64,000 bases of DNA from Albirhodobacter sp042466415 (GCF_042466415.1 NZ_JAXHCH010000002.1:1116001-1180000); one strand, 5' to 3'; counted from the stretch's first letter, positions 1-9,259 are shown. Notes: generated from the sequence alone by a model not told the origin. Translations and numbers: made by a program.

Positions 1-430
1 TGCCGTGCATGTCGAAGCCGACCATCCCCTCAAGCGCGAAATTGCCCTCGCGCACGCGATTATAGGCGCGGTGAAGCTTGCGATTGAGCGTCAGCGCCAG
101 TGCCACAGCATGCTCCGCCACCGCATAGGGCGAATAGGCGGGCACCCGTGCGACCAAGATGCCATGCTTTTGCGCCGCGGAAAGGTCGACATTGTTGAAC
201 CCCGCGCAGCGCAATGCGATCAGTCGCACCCCTAAGGTGGCAAGCCGTTCGATTGTAACGCTGTCGAGGTGGTCATTGACGAACGGGCAGACGACCTCGG
301 AGCCATGCGCCAGCTGCGCCGTTTCGGCGGACAGGCGCGCTTCGTGGAAGACAAGATCAAAGCCGGGGGCGTTGGCGGCCGTGAAGAAGCGCTCGTCATA
401 GGGTTTGCTACTGAATACGGCTATTTGCAT
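1..430 (-). CDS. 2-hydroxyacid dehydrogenase, D-lactate dehydrogenase (LdhA) type; partial, C-terminus outside window
   Basis: The first 143 residues lie in the window, read leftward from ATG at 430-428. The N-terminus MQIAVFSSKPYDERFF and the later stretches ALRCAGFNNVDL and RVPAYSPYAVAEHAVAL are the hallmark N-terminal catalytic domain of fermentative D-lactate dehydrogenases of the D-isomer-specific 2-hydroxyacid dehydrogenase family. These enzymes reduce pyruvate to D-lactate with NADH in the cytoplasm. The visible part ends just before the expected Rossmann glycine motif, so NADH binding cannot be checked. It is transcribed away from the XRE regulator, which lies 105 bp upstream on the same strand. 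Family assignment is firm; substrate specificity (D-lactate or another 2-hydroxyacid) is inference. Confidence 0.88.
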   Translation of the reverse strand, partial: MQIAVFSSKPYDERFFTAANAPGFDLVFHEARLSAETAQLAHGSEVVCPFVNDHLDSVTIERLATLGVRLIALRCAGFNNVDLSAAQKHGILVARVPAYSPYAVAEHAVALALTLNRKLHRAYNRVREGNFALEGMVGFDMHG

Positions 431-535
431 TCGAGTATCCTTGCTGTTCGGATCAGGCAGGCTTCCCCCGCACTCTACGCCAAACGCGCGCAACATCAAA
501 CAGGTGCCCCGCAGCCAAGCCGCCCTTGCCCAAGA

Positions 536-1384
536 TCATGACGACACGCGGATCAAGGAGCGTATGAAGGACGCAACATTGCGGGCGTCGACGGCGGCCT
601 CCCGGACAAGCCAGTCAAAGTGACCCGACAGGGATTTGACGCGCTCGATTTCGCGGAAGGCAAGATAGCATTGCCCCACATAAATCACCGCCAAATTCGG
701 GCCGAAAATCGTGATCGGGGAGCTAAACACATGATGCGCGTCAAACAAGAAAATGCGCAATCGCGGGAACATCTGATCGCATTGATCTGCGATAAAGTTC
801 AATTGTTCATAGCGGATGCTTTCACTCACGCCTTTATAATAGGACGTTCCCGCCGCGCAGGACTCGATTTCGTGAATTGGGAGGGCGATTTCATAGTCAG
901 AAACACCCGATGACAACCAAGTGAGCTGATCCTGCATCGCATTGAAGGCTTCAGGCAAGCGGCTCTCCGGCGCCGATCCATATTCCCACGCCAGCATATC
1001 CTTGGTTTTGAGAATATCGGGCAGAGTCGCGGGCACATGGCGCACCTTGTAGCCAGCGGCTTCATGGTGCCATGCAAGAAGTTGCGCGTCGGCGGAGGTG
1101 CGCTCCGCAGGGCTCAGCGCCAGCGCCGCGGCCACAATATCGCCCGGCGTCTCGGGTTTATTCGTCAGCCCCAAAAGCCAATCCGTGCTGACCCGCAATG
1201 CGAGCGCGACATCTGCCGTCAACTGTGCGTTTGGCAGCCGCGGATGGTCATCTTTGAGAAGCTGCCCGATGGTTGAGCGGTCCACATGGGTTGCACGGGC
1301 CAGCGCACTTCGCGTCATGCCGGCATGAGACATCGCTTGCTCTAGGCGGTTCCGAAAAAGATCAGCCCGAATACGCTTGTCCAT
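536..1384 (-). CDS. XRE-family helix-turn-helix transcriptional regulator
   Basis: A 282-residue protein. Residues about 10-70 form a Cro/C1-type HTH (RNRLEQAMSHAGMTRSALAR, then STIGQLL and a TDWLLGL ending), typical of XRE regulators. The remaining ~200 residues are a C-terminal domain I do not recognise. It contains ALPIHEIESCAAGTSYYKG and a hydrophobic segment near FLFDAHHVFSSPITIFGPNL, perhaps a ligand- or signal-sensing domain. The gene is divergent from the small DUF2061 membrane-protein gene, with 117 bp between the two starts, so it may control itself or that gene. DNA binding is well supported by the motif; target and signal are unknown. Confidence 0.8.
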   Translation of the reverse strand: MDKRIRADLFRNRLEQAMSHAGMTRSALARATHVDRSTIGQLLKDDHPRLPNAQLTADVALALRVSTDWLLGLTNKPETPGDIVAAALALSPAERTSADAQLLAWHHEAAGYKVRHVPATLPDILKTKDMLAWEYGSAPESRLPEAFNAMQDQLTWLSSGVSDYEIALPIHEIESCAAGTSYYKGVSESIRYEQLNFIADQCDQMFPRLRIFLFDAHHVFSSPITIFGPNLAVIYVGQCYLAFREIERVKSLSGHFDWLVREAAVDARNVASFIRSLIRVSS

Positions 1385-1435
1385 TGATATTCACTTTGTT
1401 GATTTAAAACACCAAAATGGCATTAGGGCAGCAAA

Positions 1436-1464
1436 TTGACATAATGTCCACCCGAGCACTCATT
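1436..1464 (+). promoter_or_regulatory. candidate promoter for the DUF2061 gene
   Basis: A perfect TTGACA lies at 1436-1441, with a weak CTCATT -10 candidate after 17 bases at 1459-1464. It sits 38 bp before the chosen ATG at 1502. The -35 match is good and the -10 match poor, so this is only a candidate. Confidence 0.35.
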
Positions 1465-1501
1465 TGCTAGATGAATGGAAAATCGCGTAGAGAGGCCCAA
1501 A

Positions 1502-1723
1502 ATGGACAGTAAAACCAAACTTTTAGCCAAGGCAGTCACATGGCAAGTCGCAGGATTTTTCTCAATGATGCTGATTGGCTTCGTGTTCACAGGCTCCGTC
1601 ACCGCAAGCGGAGGCATCGCAATCGCCGGATCGATCACCGGCTTCGTCGCGTATTTTCTGCACGAGATCGTCTGGTCGCATGTCACATGGGGCCGCAGCA
1701 AAGATGTCGTCGCAAAACAGTGA
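1502..1723 (+). CDS. DUF2061 family small membrane protein
   Basis: A 73-residue protein beginning MDSKTKLLAKAVTWQ, the characteristic opening of DUF2061 proteins. Two predicted membrane segments follow (VAGFFSMMLIGFVFTGS and GGIAIAGSITGFVAYFL), then HEIVWSHVTWG, another conserved DUF2061 piece. The start at 1502 is preferred over an in-frame ATG at 1475 because AGAGG lies 7-11 bases upstream and the family begins at this Met. Function of the family is unknown. The gene is divergent from the XRE regulator. Confidence 0.85.
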   Translation: MDSKTKLLAKAVTWQVAGFFSMMLIGFVFTGSVTASGGIAIAGSITGFVAYFLHEIVWSHVTWGRSKDVVAKQ

Positions 1724-2328
1724 GACGCCAATGTTCGGGCACGCGAAGGGACATCTGCCGCGCATTTTGGCTCGGGAAAGTGGGGGTCCCCATGGCGACT
1801 GCGTCGGGTTTTCTGCCCTTTCAACCCGCCTGAAGTCGGAGCTGAAGACGCTGAGGTTGGCCCCCGTAAGGTCTGTCGTTATCGAAAGTGGAAGTCTGTG
1901 CCTCAGGCGCGGGATGAATGAGGTCGCGCAGCAAAGGAACTGATATTGTGACCCGATTTCCACCGCCCCTCCAAACCGGCGGAAAAATCGGCACGATATC
2001 TCGTCGCTCATCATGCGCCAACGGAGGCTGCGGCGATAGGCGTTATGCGACGCGAAAATTGTCATCCCGCCACCAGACGCAATCCCTGCAAACTCCGAGA
2101 CAGCGTATAGAAAGGCCGCATACTTAGCCCTTTATGAAAAAGGGGTAGTCCCATCCGCCTGCGATCAGCCGACGTCAATCCCCTCGGCAGGCAGATGTTT
2201 GGCCTCCCACCCGTGCAACGCGCGCAGACGTCTGCGTATCACCAGAGAGACCTATTGGTATCGTCTACGGCGCTCCCGCCACTGCTTGGACCACCGACAA
2301 GGCGACCCAAGCACTGGCGCGTTAGGCG
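1724..2328. other. about 605 bp without a convincing gene
   Basis: I find no ORF with a recognisable family or a good ribosome-binding site. A short open stretch on the plus strand ending at the TAG near 2326 reads PIGIVYGAPATAWTTDKATQ and looks protein-like. It lacks a start region and may be the tail of a decayed gene. A weak stem (CCCTTT/AAAGGG) lies near 2130-2147. Confidence 0.5.
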
Positions 2329-2679
2329 TTAGCGCGCGGCAACCACCACAACCTCGATCAGAACGTTTTTACCGAGCTCTGCGACGCCAATCGTCGCGCG
2401 CGCGGGCAAGTGCTCGGCGGGCATCCAGTCTAACCAAGCGCTGTTCATCCCCTCTTTTTGATCAAAGTCGGTGATATATAACATCGCCGACACCAACTTC
2501 TCTTTCGATGAGCCGACTTCTGCCAAAAGCGCGTCAAGCTTTGCGCAGATTTGCGCGGTCTGGCCTTCCATATCGGCGGTTAAATCGCCCGCAATCAAGC
2601 CGCCGAAATGCAGCAACCTGCCAGCCTCGACGACACGGTGATTGATACGAGTTTGCACAAAACGTTTTAGCTCGGTCAT
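2329..2679 (-). CDS. RidA/YjgF/UK114 family protein (enamine/imine deaminase-like)
   Basis: A 116-residue protein with the Rid-family pattern: LHFGGLIAGDL in the first third, QTAQICAKLDALLAEVG in the middle, and LPARATIGVAEL near the end, which holds the arginine that binds the carboxylate of 2-aminoacrylate-type intermediates. Family members act as cytosolic trimers that hydrolyse reactive enamines/imines. AAGGA lies 9 bases upstream of the ATG at 2679. The gene stands alone between two gene-poor stretches. Family membership is clear. It is more divergent than canonical RidA and could belong to another Rid subgroup. Confidence 0.85.
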   Translation of the reverse strand: MTELKRFVQTRINHRVVEAGRLLHFGGLIAGDLTADMEGQTAQICAKLDALLAEVGSSKEKLVSAMLYITDFDQKEGMNSAWLDWMPAEHLPARATIGVAELGKNVLIEVVVVAAR

Positions 2680-3103
2680 TTTATAGTCCTTATGGTAAGC
2701 TTTAGGCTTGGGTTTACCTGTCGCGAAACCGCGCAGGATTTAACGTCGGTTTCATCCGACGAAGCGAGCAATCGAGAACGGCGCAAGCGAGATTTGCGTG
2801 CTCCCGGTCGCGATCAATTCGGCCATTTTGTTGGTTTTATTGACACATCAGGATCGCGCGCCTGTCCCTAAAGCCCGCCGGATGGCGAATAACATTGATC
2901 GGTTTGGCTTAAACGCATCCGCTGTGAACAGCGCGAAAGTGGGGCGTGCCACAGGTAAGCGCCCATCAGATAGCCGCGCCTGTCGTCCCCCTCGTTCAAA
3001 TGGGACGATGACGTCGCAAAGACCGTCGCGCGGGGAACGTCGTCGTCACATCGCTTGACCGTGTTGCGCGAAAGGTCACGCTCATGTCCCGCAGCCACGC
3101 AAG
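2680..3103. other. about 424 bp without a convincing gene
   Basis: Open frames here are short, lack ribosome-binding sites and show no family I recognise. No strong inverted repeat or promoter stands out apart from the region just upstream of the RidA-like gene. Confidence 0.5.
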
Positions 3104-3688
3104 CTACAGCGGAAGCGATAATTGGAGGGGTTTGAACCGGAAGGGAGGCTTCGCTGCCTGCTCCCCCGTTGAGGCGCGCGCTTTTAGAACGACCATCGCC
3201 GCAGCCCGAGCATCCTCGCCCGCGTCGTGATGGTGGAAGTCTAGGTCTAAAAACTGTTTCAGATTGGCCAGACCATGTCCGCCGTTCCCCTTCAGCTCGG
3301 GCCAAGCAGCGCGAGCAATCACGACACTATCGTGCCAACTCAGGCGTGGGGGGGTAAGGCCATGCATGCGACACGCGGCGTTGATTGCGTATTCATCAAA
3401 CCTGCTGTGCTGCACCATCGAATGACGCGACAACAACGGCAGCATGTTGCGCCAAACCTGCGAAAAGTTTCCCGCACCTCGCACTGTCTCGGGGCCGATC
3501 CCGTGCAACTCGATATTGAAAGGGGCAAAGGGCATTTGCGGATCGACATAGGTCGACCAGCTTTGGATGCTCGCATCATAGCCAACGCAGGCAATCCCGA
3601 TCTGGCAGATACTGGCGCTGTCCCTATTTGCTGTTTCGACATCCAGTGCGATGAACTGGAAATTCCCCTCTGGTAACGGCGACCTCAT
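3104..3688 (-). CDS. DEDDh 3'-5' exonuclease, DnaQ/epsilon-like
   Basis: A 194-residue protein with the exonuclease motifs of the DEDD superfamily: Exo I in FIALDVETAN (Asp and Glu), Exo II around VQHSRFDEYAI (Asp), and Exo IIIe HDAGEDARAA (His and Asp). Such proteins trim 3' ends of DNA or RNA; DnaQ homologues proofread. AAGGA precedes the ATG at 3688. The C-terminus lacks an obvious clamp-binding or polymerase-binding tail that I can name. The gene is on the same strand as, and 276 bp downstream of, dnaE2. Joint function with the mutasome is possible but unproven. Confidence 0.82.
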   Translation of the reverse strand: MRSPLPEGNFQFIALDVETANRDSASICQIGIACVGYDASIQSWSTYVDPQMPFAPFNIELHGIGPETVRGAGNFSQVWRNMLPLLSRHSMVQHSRFDEYAINAACRMHGLTPPRLSWHDSVVIARAAWPELKGNGGHGLANLKQFLDLDFHHHDAGEDARAAAMVVLKARASTGEQAAKPPFRFKPLQLSLPL

Positions 3689-3964
3689 TCGGGTGATCCT
3701 TCATCGGGCTTCAACACTCTTGAAGAGCATGTAGGAGGTCGAGCGCCCCTCCGCAACAGTCTGACCTAGCGATGCGTGGTACAAGTTGCCCTGCACCGGT
3801 ATCCCAATCGAGCGCGCAAGATCGAAAATCGCGTGTCAGATCAGCGATTTATGAGCTGCACTCGCCCAACCCAGCAGATCATAAACCCTTGGAGCGCGAC
3901 GGCGCCCCGCGCGCGCGGCATGACAACCGGCACGGTGCCGAGCATTCCGGACCGAGCGCCCGTA

Positions 3965-6900
3965 TCAATGGAAATCACGGCTTGGGAAAAGGCGTTTAGC
4001 TTGCTCGCGCGGGTGGTGAGCACGGGGCGGATAGCGCGGCGGACGGGGGGGACGCGGGGCATCATCGGCGGCGGGTTGGGTGATGCCGATCACCTCCTCC
4101 ATCGGATGGCCGAGATCTGCGATGCGATAGGAAAGGTCTTCCACCTGCTCCGCGATGAGATGCACGACCGTCCCTTCGCGTTGCAACCGCCCCGTCACCC
4201 GCAGCAACCGGCCCCCCATCACGATCCGCCGAAACTGCTCGTAAACCTTTGGCCAAACGACGATATTTGACACGCCCGTTTCATCCTCCAACGTCAGGAA
4301 CACCACGCCCGACGCCGTGCCGGGGCGTTGGCGGGTGATCACCAATCCGCACACGGTCGTCCGGCGCAACGGCGCGGTGACAAGTTGGTCATGCGGCGTC
4401 AGGCCCGAAAGCATCGGCCGCAACAGCTCCATCGGATGCGCGCGCAACGATAAGCGCAGGGCGACATAATCCTCCACCACCTCCTCGCCCAAATGCATAT
4501 TGGGCAACGTCACCTCGGGCTCACACAGCCCCTCACCATCCAGCGGATCCGCAAAGAGCGGCAAAGGTTTGGGCGCACGGATCGCCCGCACCGCCCAAAG
4601 CGCATCGCGCCGCGTCAGGTTCATACCGGTGAACGCATCCGCCTCGGCCAGCCGCTCCAACGTGGCGGGCGCAACGCCGGCGCGCAGCCATAAGCTTTCG
4701 GGATCGGGGTAGCCATTGCCGCGCGCGCCGACGATCCAGCCGGCATCTTCCTCACGGAAACCTTTGATCTGCCGGAACCCGAGCCGCAGCGCCAAAGTGC
4801 CATCCGCGCGCCGCTCCAGCGTGTTGTCCCAACCGCTGTGATTGACGCAAATCGGGCGAAGTTCCACGCCATGTTCGCGCGCATCACGCACAATTTGCGC
4901 GGGGGCGTAAAAGCCCATCGGCTGGGAATTGAGGAGCGCGCAGGCGAAAATCGCGGGGTAATGACATTTGAGCCAAGACGACACATAGGTCAGCATCGCA
5001 AAGGCGGCCGCGTGACTTTCAGGGAAGCCGTAATCCGCAAACCCTTCAATCTGCGAGAAGCATTGTTCTGCGATTTCAATGGAATACCCGTTATTCTTCA
5101 TCCCGTTCACGAACCGGTCGCGGTGCGCGCCGATTGTGCCCATCCGACGGAACGACGCGATCGAGCGGCGAAGCTGGTCGGCCTCCTCGGGCGAATAGCC
5201 CGCGCCGACCACCGCAATTTGCATCGCTTGTTCTTGGAACAAAGGCACGCCGAGGGTCTTGCGCGTGACCTCCATCAGTGCGGGGCCAAAAGGCTCCGGC
5301 GCCTCGATCCCCTGACGCCTGCGGATATAGGGTTTGACCATGCCGCCTTGGATAGGACCGGGGCGCACAATCGCCACCTCAATCACCAAATCGTAGAACG
5401 TCTTGGGCCTCATACGCGGCAAAAAGTTCATCTGCGCGCGGCTTTCCACCTGAAACACCCCCACCGCATCGGCACGGGTGAGCATATCATAGGTGGGTTT
5501 GTCCTCTTGCGGCACGGTGTCCAGCGTTAATCGACGGCGCTCATGTTTATCTAGCAAATCAAAAGACTTACGAAGACAAGTTAACATGCCAAGGCTAAGG
5601 ATATCGACCTTCAGAATTCCCAGTGCGTCAATGTCATCCTTATCCCATTCAATGACCGTCCGCGCCTCCATCGCCGCATTTTCAATCGGGCAAAGCGCAT
5701 CCAGCCGCCCTTGAGTGATAATAAATCCGCCGACGTGCTGTGACAAATGCCTAGGAAAACCAATTACTTCCGAGATTAACTTAATCGTCTGCGCGAGGCG
5801 CCTATCCTCAGGGTTCAATCCCAACTCCCGGATCCGGTCAGGGTCCGCGCCGAGGTTCGACATCCCCCAAATCTGACCCGACAAGCTCGCCGTGACATCT
5901 TGCGACAAGCCCATCACCTTGCCGACCTCACGGATCGCGGCACGGGTACGAAAATGGATCACGGTGGCGCACAGCCCTGCGCGGTCACGGCCGTATTTCT
6001 CATAAATCCACTGGATAATCTCCTCGCGGCGTTCATGTTCAAAATCGACATCGATATCGGGCGGCTCGTCACGGTGCCGCGAGATGAACCGCTCCACCAC
6101 CATGCCGATCATATCCGGTGAAACATCCGTGATTCCAAGAAGATAACAGATAATCGAATTGGCCGCTGATCCGCGCCCCTGACACAATATCCCGCGCGAT
6201 TTTGCCTCCGCCACGATATCGTAGACGGTGAGGAAATAGGCGGCATAACGCAGATCGCGCACAAGGATGAGTTCCTTTTCCAGCAGGCCCTGCACCCGCG
6301 CATCCGCCCCTTGCGGATACCGGCGCGCCACCCCCTCGCGCGCCAACCGTTCCAGCCGCGCCTGCGCCGGCTCGCCCTCGCTGCCCTCATGCGGGTATTC
6401 ATATTTCAACTCGGAAAGATCAAAACTGCACCGGTTCGCAATCTCCACTGTGCGGCGCAATGCTGCGGGATGATGGCGGAACAACCGCGCCATATCGGGC
6501 GCGCCTTTCAAACGCCGCTCTGAATTGGCCAAGGCGCGCGTGCCGATCCGATCAATCGTGATCCCCTCGCGCAGGCAGGTCAGCACATCCGCCAATTGTT
6601 TGCGTGATCCGCTATGCATCAACACATCGCCAATTGCGACCATCGGCGCGCTGGCCCGCAGCGCAAGCGCCGCGCAGGCGTTAAACCACGCCTGATCCGA
6701 ACCGTCATAGCGCGGCGCGGCCCCCGTAAACACCGCGCCGGGATAATGCCGCGCCAAAGTCTGGATCGCGACGCGTGCATGGGACAGATCTTCAGGCGGC
6801 ACCGCAATCAGGATCATCCCCCGACAGCCCCGCACAAGATCCGCCAAATCCAGATGACATTCCGCCTTTTGCGCGCGACGCTTGCCAAGGGTCAAAAGCT

Positions 6901-7294
6901 GCGAAAGCCGTTCATAGGCGGCGCGGTCGGTCGGCAAAGCGATCCACTCCACCGGACTATCGCGCAACACAAGGCGCGTGCCAACGATCAGTTTGGGGAG
7001 CACAAATGCATCCTCCCCCGTCTTGGCAACGGGCAAATCGCGCGGCGTGCCGATCTCTTGGCGCGAACAGCTATCTACCTGCTGGCTTGATCGCACCCGT
7101 AGCACCTCGCGCACCTCTTTGCGCAGCGTTTTGAGCGCAGAATACGCCCGTACCACCCCCGCGAGGCTGTTGCGGTCGGTGATCGCAATAGCCTCCAACC
7201 CCACCTCAACAGCGCGCAGCATCAGTTCTTCGGGATGCGAGGCGCCTTTGAGAAAAGTGAAATTCGAGGTGACGCAAAGTTCGGCATAGCTCAT
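3965..7294 (-). CDS. dnaE2: error-prone DNA polymerase DnaE2 (ImuC)
   Basis: A 1109-residue C-family polymerase and catalytic subunit of the ImuA-ImuB-DnaE2 mutasome, which carries out damage-tolerant synthesis in many bacteria lacking UmuDC. The N-terminal PHP domain opens MSYAELCVTSNFTFLKGAS. The polymerase core contains GRGSAANSIICYLLG and the catalytic aspartates in DEPPDIDVDFEHERREE. A C-terminal OB-fold (VFLTLEDETGVSNIVVWP) follows. The start is ATG 7294, whose ATGA overlaps the imuB stop and implies translational coupling; a longer frame reaching 7381 adds an unrelated leader. The length is normal for the family. Confidence 0.96.
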   Translation of the reverse strand: MSYAELCVTSNFTFLKGASHPEELMLRAVEVGLEAIAITDRNSLAGVVRAYSALKTLRKEVREVLRVRSSQQVDSCSRQEIGTPRDLPVAKTGEDAFVLPKLIVGTRLVLRDSPVEWIALPTDRAAYERLSQLLTLGKRRAQKAECHLDLADLVRGCRGMILIAVPPEDLSHARVAIQTLARHYPGAVFTGAAPRYDGSDQAWFNACAALALRASAPMVAIGDVLMHSGSRKQLADVLTCLREGITIDRIGTRALANSERRLKGAPDMARLFRHHPAALRRTVEIANRCSFDLSELKYEYPHEGSEGEPAQARLERLAREGVARRYPQGADARVQGLLEKELILVRDLRYAAYFLTVYDIVAEAKSRGILCQGRGSAANSIICYLLGITDVSPDMIGMVVERFISRHRDEPPDIDVDFEHERREEIIQWIYEKYGRDRAGLCATVIHFRTRAAIREVGKVMGLSQDVTASLSGQIWGMSNLGADPDRIRELGLNPEDRRLAQTIKLISEVIGFPRHLSQHVGGFIITQGRLDALCPIENAAMEARTVIEWDKDDIDALGILKVDILSLGMLTCLRKSFDLLDKHERRRLTLDTVPQEDKPTYDMLTRADAVGVFQVESRAQMNFLPRMRPKTFYDLVIEVAIVRPGPIQGGMVKPYIRRRQGIEAPEPFGPALMEVTRKTLGVPLFQEQAMQIAVVGAGYSPEEADQLRRSIASFRRMGTIGAHRDRFVNGMKNNGYSIEIAEQCFSQIEGFADYGFPESHAAAFAMLTYVSSWLKCHYPAIFACALLNSQPMGFYAPAQIVRDAREHGVELRPICVNHSGWDNTLERRADGTLALRLGFRQIKGFREEDAGWIVGARGNGYPDPESLWLRAGVAPATLERLAEADAFTGMNLTRRDALWAVRAIRAPKPLPLFADPLDGEGLCEPEVTLPNMHLGEEVVEDYVALRLSLRAHPMELLRPMLSGLTPHDQLVTAPLRRTTVCGLVITRQRPGTASGVVFLTLEDETGVSNIVVWPKVYEQFRRIVMGGRLLRVTGRLQREGTVVHLIAEQVEDLSYRIADLGHPMEEVIGITQPAADDAPRPPRPPRYPPRAHHPREQAKRLFPSRDFH

Positions 7295-8757
7295 GCGAAT
7301 TCTCCATGGACAAACCAGCCCGGATTTTGCGGCGTGTAGAACAGCCACAGACGGCGGCCCTCGCGGGTGTCGATCTTCCAATAATCGCGCAAGCCGCTGC
7401 GCCAGGTGTCATCTTGCAACCACCATTCCGGCGCGATCCGTTCCGGCCCCGTGGCGCGGCCTGTGGTCATCAGCATCCGCCGCCAGCGAAACCTTTGGGG
7501 CGGTTGCGGCCCCTGCGCGGTGATCGGCTCGGGCCCGAATAGGCGGATCGGGCGCGGACGATGGCTTATCAGGTGACCCGGCCAATCTTGCGCCGGGTCG
7601 CTGAATGCGGCGCAGGCGATGGTGAAGCTGCGCTCGGGGATATGGCTATCGGCGGGCAAAAACCGTTGCACGTTTTCCAACTCGATCCGCGTCCCGATCC
7701 GCGTGATCAAATCGTTCAACCGGTCGGGTTGATGCGTCTGCGTACCGATTTGGCAGGCGAGCATCGGCTCCACGATCACCGCCTCCAACCGCATCACATC
7801 AATGCCAAAACCGGCATCTACCTCGGCCACGCCGCGATCAAACAGCGGCAGGATACGGGCGGGATCGCGCATCGCGCTGGCCAATCGCAGCTCGACCTGC
7901 TGGCTGCCGCGATCCACGCGGCGCAGCGTCAGCACAAGTTTACGCGCGCCCGCATCTTGATCGTGTAGTTTTGCACAAAGTGCCGCCAAAAGCCGCGCAA
8001 TCGCCGCCATAACATCGGACAAAATCCCGATTGGCTCTGGAAACGTCAGACGCACGGCATAATGCGGGGGCTCGGGATCGGGGTTGATGGGCTCGGGCAT
8101 TCGGCCCATCGCCTGATCGAGGCGGTGCAGAAGCCCTGCCCCAAACCTTCGTGCCAACGGGGCCCGCGCGGTGACCGCCAAATCGCCAATACTGCGCAAG
8201 CCAAGGCGCTGCAACGCGGTGATTGTTGTCGGCTCCAACCGCAATGCGGCGACGGGCAAGCCATTGATCTCGCCAGTTGTCTGCCCGTAATGCGCCAGTG
8301 CCCAAGCCGCGCCGCGGGTCTCCGCCAGCCCCAATCGCACCCCCATCCGCGCCCGCTCCGCCCGTGCGCGCATATCCTCCAAAAGCCCTGCTTCGCCGCC
8401 AAACAGATGCGCCGATCCAGAAATGTCGAGCACCAAGCCATCCTCGCCATCCACCCCGACCCAAGGGCAATAGCGCGTCGCCCACCGCCGCAGGGCCGTC
8501 AAAAATCGCGCATCCAGATCAGGGCGCGCGGGTTGACTGATCAAGCTGGGGCAAAACGCGCGGGCATCCGCGAAACTCATCCCCCGGTGCAAACCAAGCG
8601 CCTCCGCTTGATGGTTCAGGCAATAAATCCGATCGGTGTTGTGTTGGCTCAGCGTCAGCGCGAAAGGGCCGTCAACCGGACGCACCTTCAAAGCCCGGTC
8701 GGAGGCCAACCGCGGGAACCACATGCACACGATGCGCTTTTTGTGACCAACGAACAT
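7291..8757 (-). CDS. imuB: ImuB, Y-family polymerase-like mutasome protein
   Basis: A 488-residue protein related to Y-family polymerases, starting MFVGHKKRIVCMWFPRL, as in ImuB proteins (CLWFPRLATDR-type opening). Known ImuB proteins lack catalytic acidic residues and serve as the hub linking ImuA, the beta clamp and DnaE2. The C-terminal piece RDYWKIDTREGRRLWLFY is a conserved ImuB tail. A TTG at 8769 extends the frame by four codons and cannot be excluded. It overlaps the 3' end of imuA by 86 bases, and its TGA overlaps the dnaE2 start. The overlaps imply a single transcription unit. Confidence 0.93.
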   Translation of the reverse strand: MFVGHKKRIVCMWFPRLASDRALKVRPVDGPFALTLSQHNTDRIYCLNHQAEALGLHRGMSFADARAFCPSLISQPARPDLDARFLTALRRWATRYCPWVGVDGEDGLVLDISGSAHLFGGEAGLLEDMRARAERARMGVRLGLAETRGAAWALAHYGQTTGEINGLPVAALRLEPTTITALQRLGLRSIGDLAVTARAPLARRFGAGLLHRLDQAMGRMPEPINPDPEPPHYAVRLTFPEPIGILSDVMAAIARLLAALCAKLHDQDAGARKLVLTLRRVDRGSQQVELRLASAMRDPARILPLFDRGVAEVDAGFGIDVMRLEAVIVEPMLACQIGTQTHQPDRLNDLITRIGTRIELENVQRFLPADSHIPERSFTIACAAFSDPAQDWPGHLISHRPRPIRLFGPEPITAQGPQPPQRFRWRRMLMTTGRATGPERIAPEWWLQDDTWRSGLRDYWKIDTREGRRLWLFYTPQNPGWFVHGEFA

Positions 8758-9259
8758 CCCAAGACCCAATTGTTCCTGATTTGTTCTTAGTAATTTCCCA
8801 ACGCATCAGAGTCGAGTCCTCCCTTTGCGGATCGAATAACGGGGCCGCATGCCAGCGTGTCTCGGCGGCGTTCGATCCCATCCCCTCGGGTATCACACAA
8901 AGCCCCACCGCCCCGCCAGATTTCGCCGCCAGTTGCAGCCGCCGCCCCTCGCGCAGGTTCAATGGGCGGGTGATTTCCAACACAACGCAAGACAGCGCCC
9001 CATCGCGCAGCGCCTCCTCCGCAACCGCCAAACTATCGATCTGTTGATCCGTTCGCGCCAAAAGCACCCGCCCCGGATCAAGAAACGGCGCAAACCCCAA
9101 CGGGTTCAGCGCCTCCGATAACCACCCTTCGCGAATCCATAAACTCACCCCCGCACAGGACGCCGCCGCAATCGCACAAAACCCCGTGGCCGCAGGGCCA
9201 TAGACTTCGTGGACACGCCCCACGCGCAACGGAAAAAGGCTCGATATATCTGGTCGCAT
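8672..9259 (-). CDS. imuA: ImuA, RecA/SulA-like mutasome protein
   Basis: A 195-residue protein from ATG 9259 (MRPDISSLFPLRVGRVHEVY). The pattern GRVHEVYGPAATGF, the aspartate-rich middle (LLARTDQQID, WALEEAL-like AVAEEALRDG) and the ending TKNKSGTIGSWDVRW match ImuA of alphaproteobacteria. ImuA is a cytosolic RecA-fold protein that supports ImuB/DnaE2-dependent mutagenesis. An in-frame ATG at 9295 is possible but would add 12 atypical residues. It is the first gene of imuA-imuB-dnaE2. I found no GAAC-N7-GAAC box in its upstream region (9260-9550). Confidence 0.9.
   Translation of the reverse strand: MRPDISSLFPLRVGRVHEVYGPAATGFCAIAAASCAGVSLWIREGWLSEALNPLGFAPFLDPGRVLLARTDQQIDSLAVAEEALRDGALSCVVLEITRPLNLREGRRLQLAAKSGGAVGLCVIPEGMGSNAAETRWHAAPLFDPQREDSTLMRWEITKNKSGTIGSWDVRWSQKAHRVHVVPAVGLRPGFEGASG
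8772..8786 (-). promoter_or_regulatory. candidate LexA box inside the imuA 3' end, just before imuB
   Basis: The minus strand reads GAAC-AAATCAG-GAAC, the alphaproteobacterial LexA direct repeat. It lies 15 bp before the imuB ATG but within imuA codons for the conserved KNKSG motif. No -10 element is visible beside it. A motif with eight fixed bases is expected about twice by chance in a window of this size, counting both strands, so this site is weak on its own. Confidence 0.35.

Noticed and set aside
1475..1501. Upstream ATG for the DUF2061 gene
   Set aside because: Adds nine residues not seen in the family, and the AGAGG Shine-Dalgarno sequence fits the ATG at 1502.
3928..3940. CGGCAC-G-GTGCCG palindrome downstream of dnaE2 as terminator
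   Set aside because: Six-bp arms with a 1-base centre cannot form a normal loop, and no T-run follows on the minus strand.
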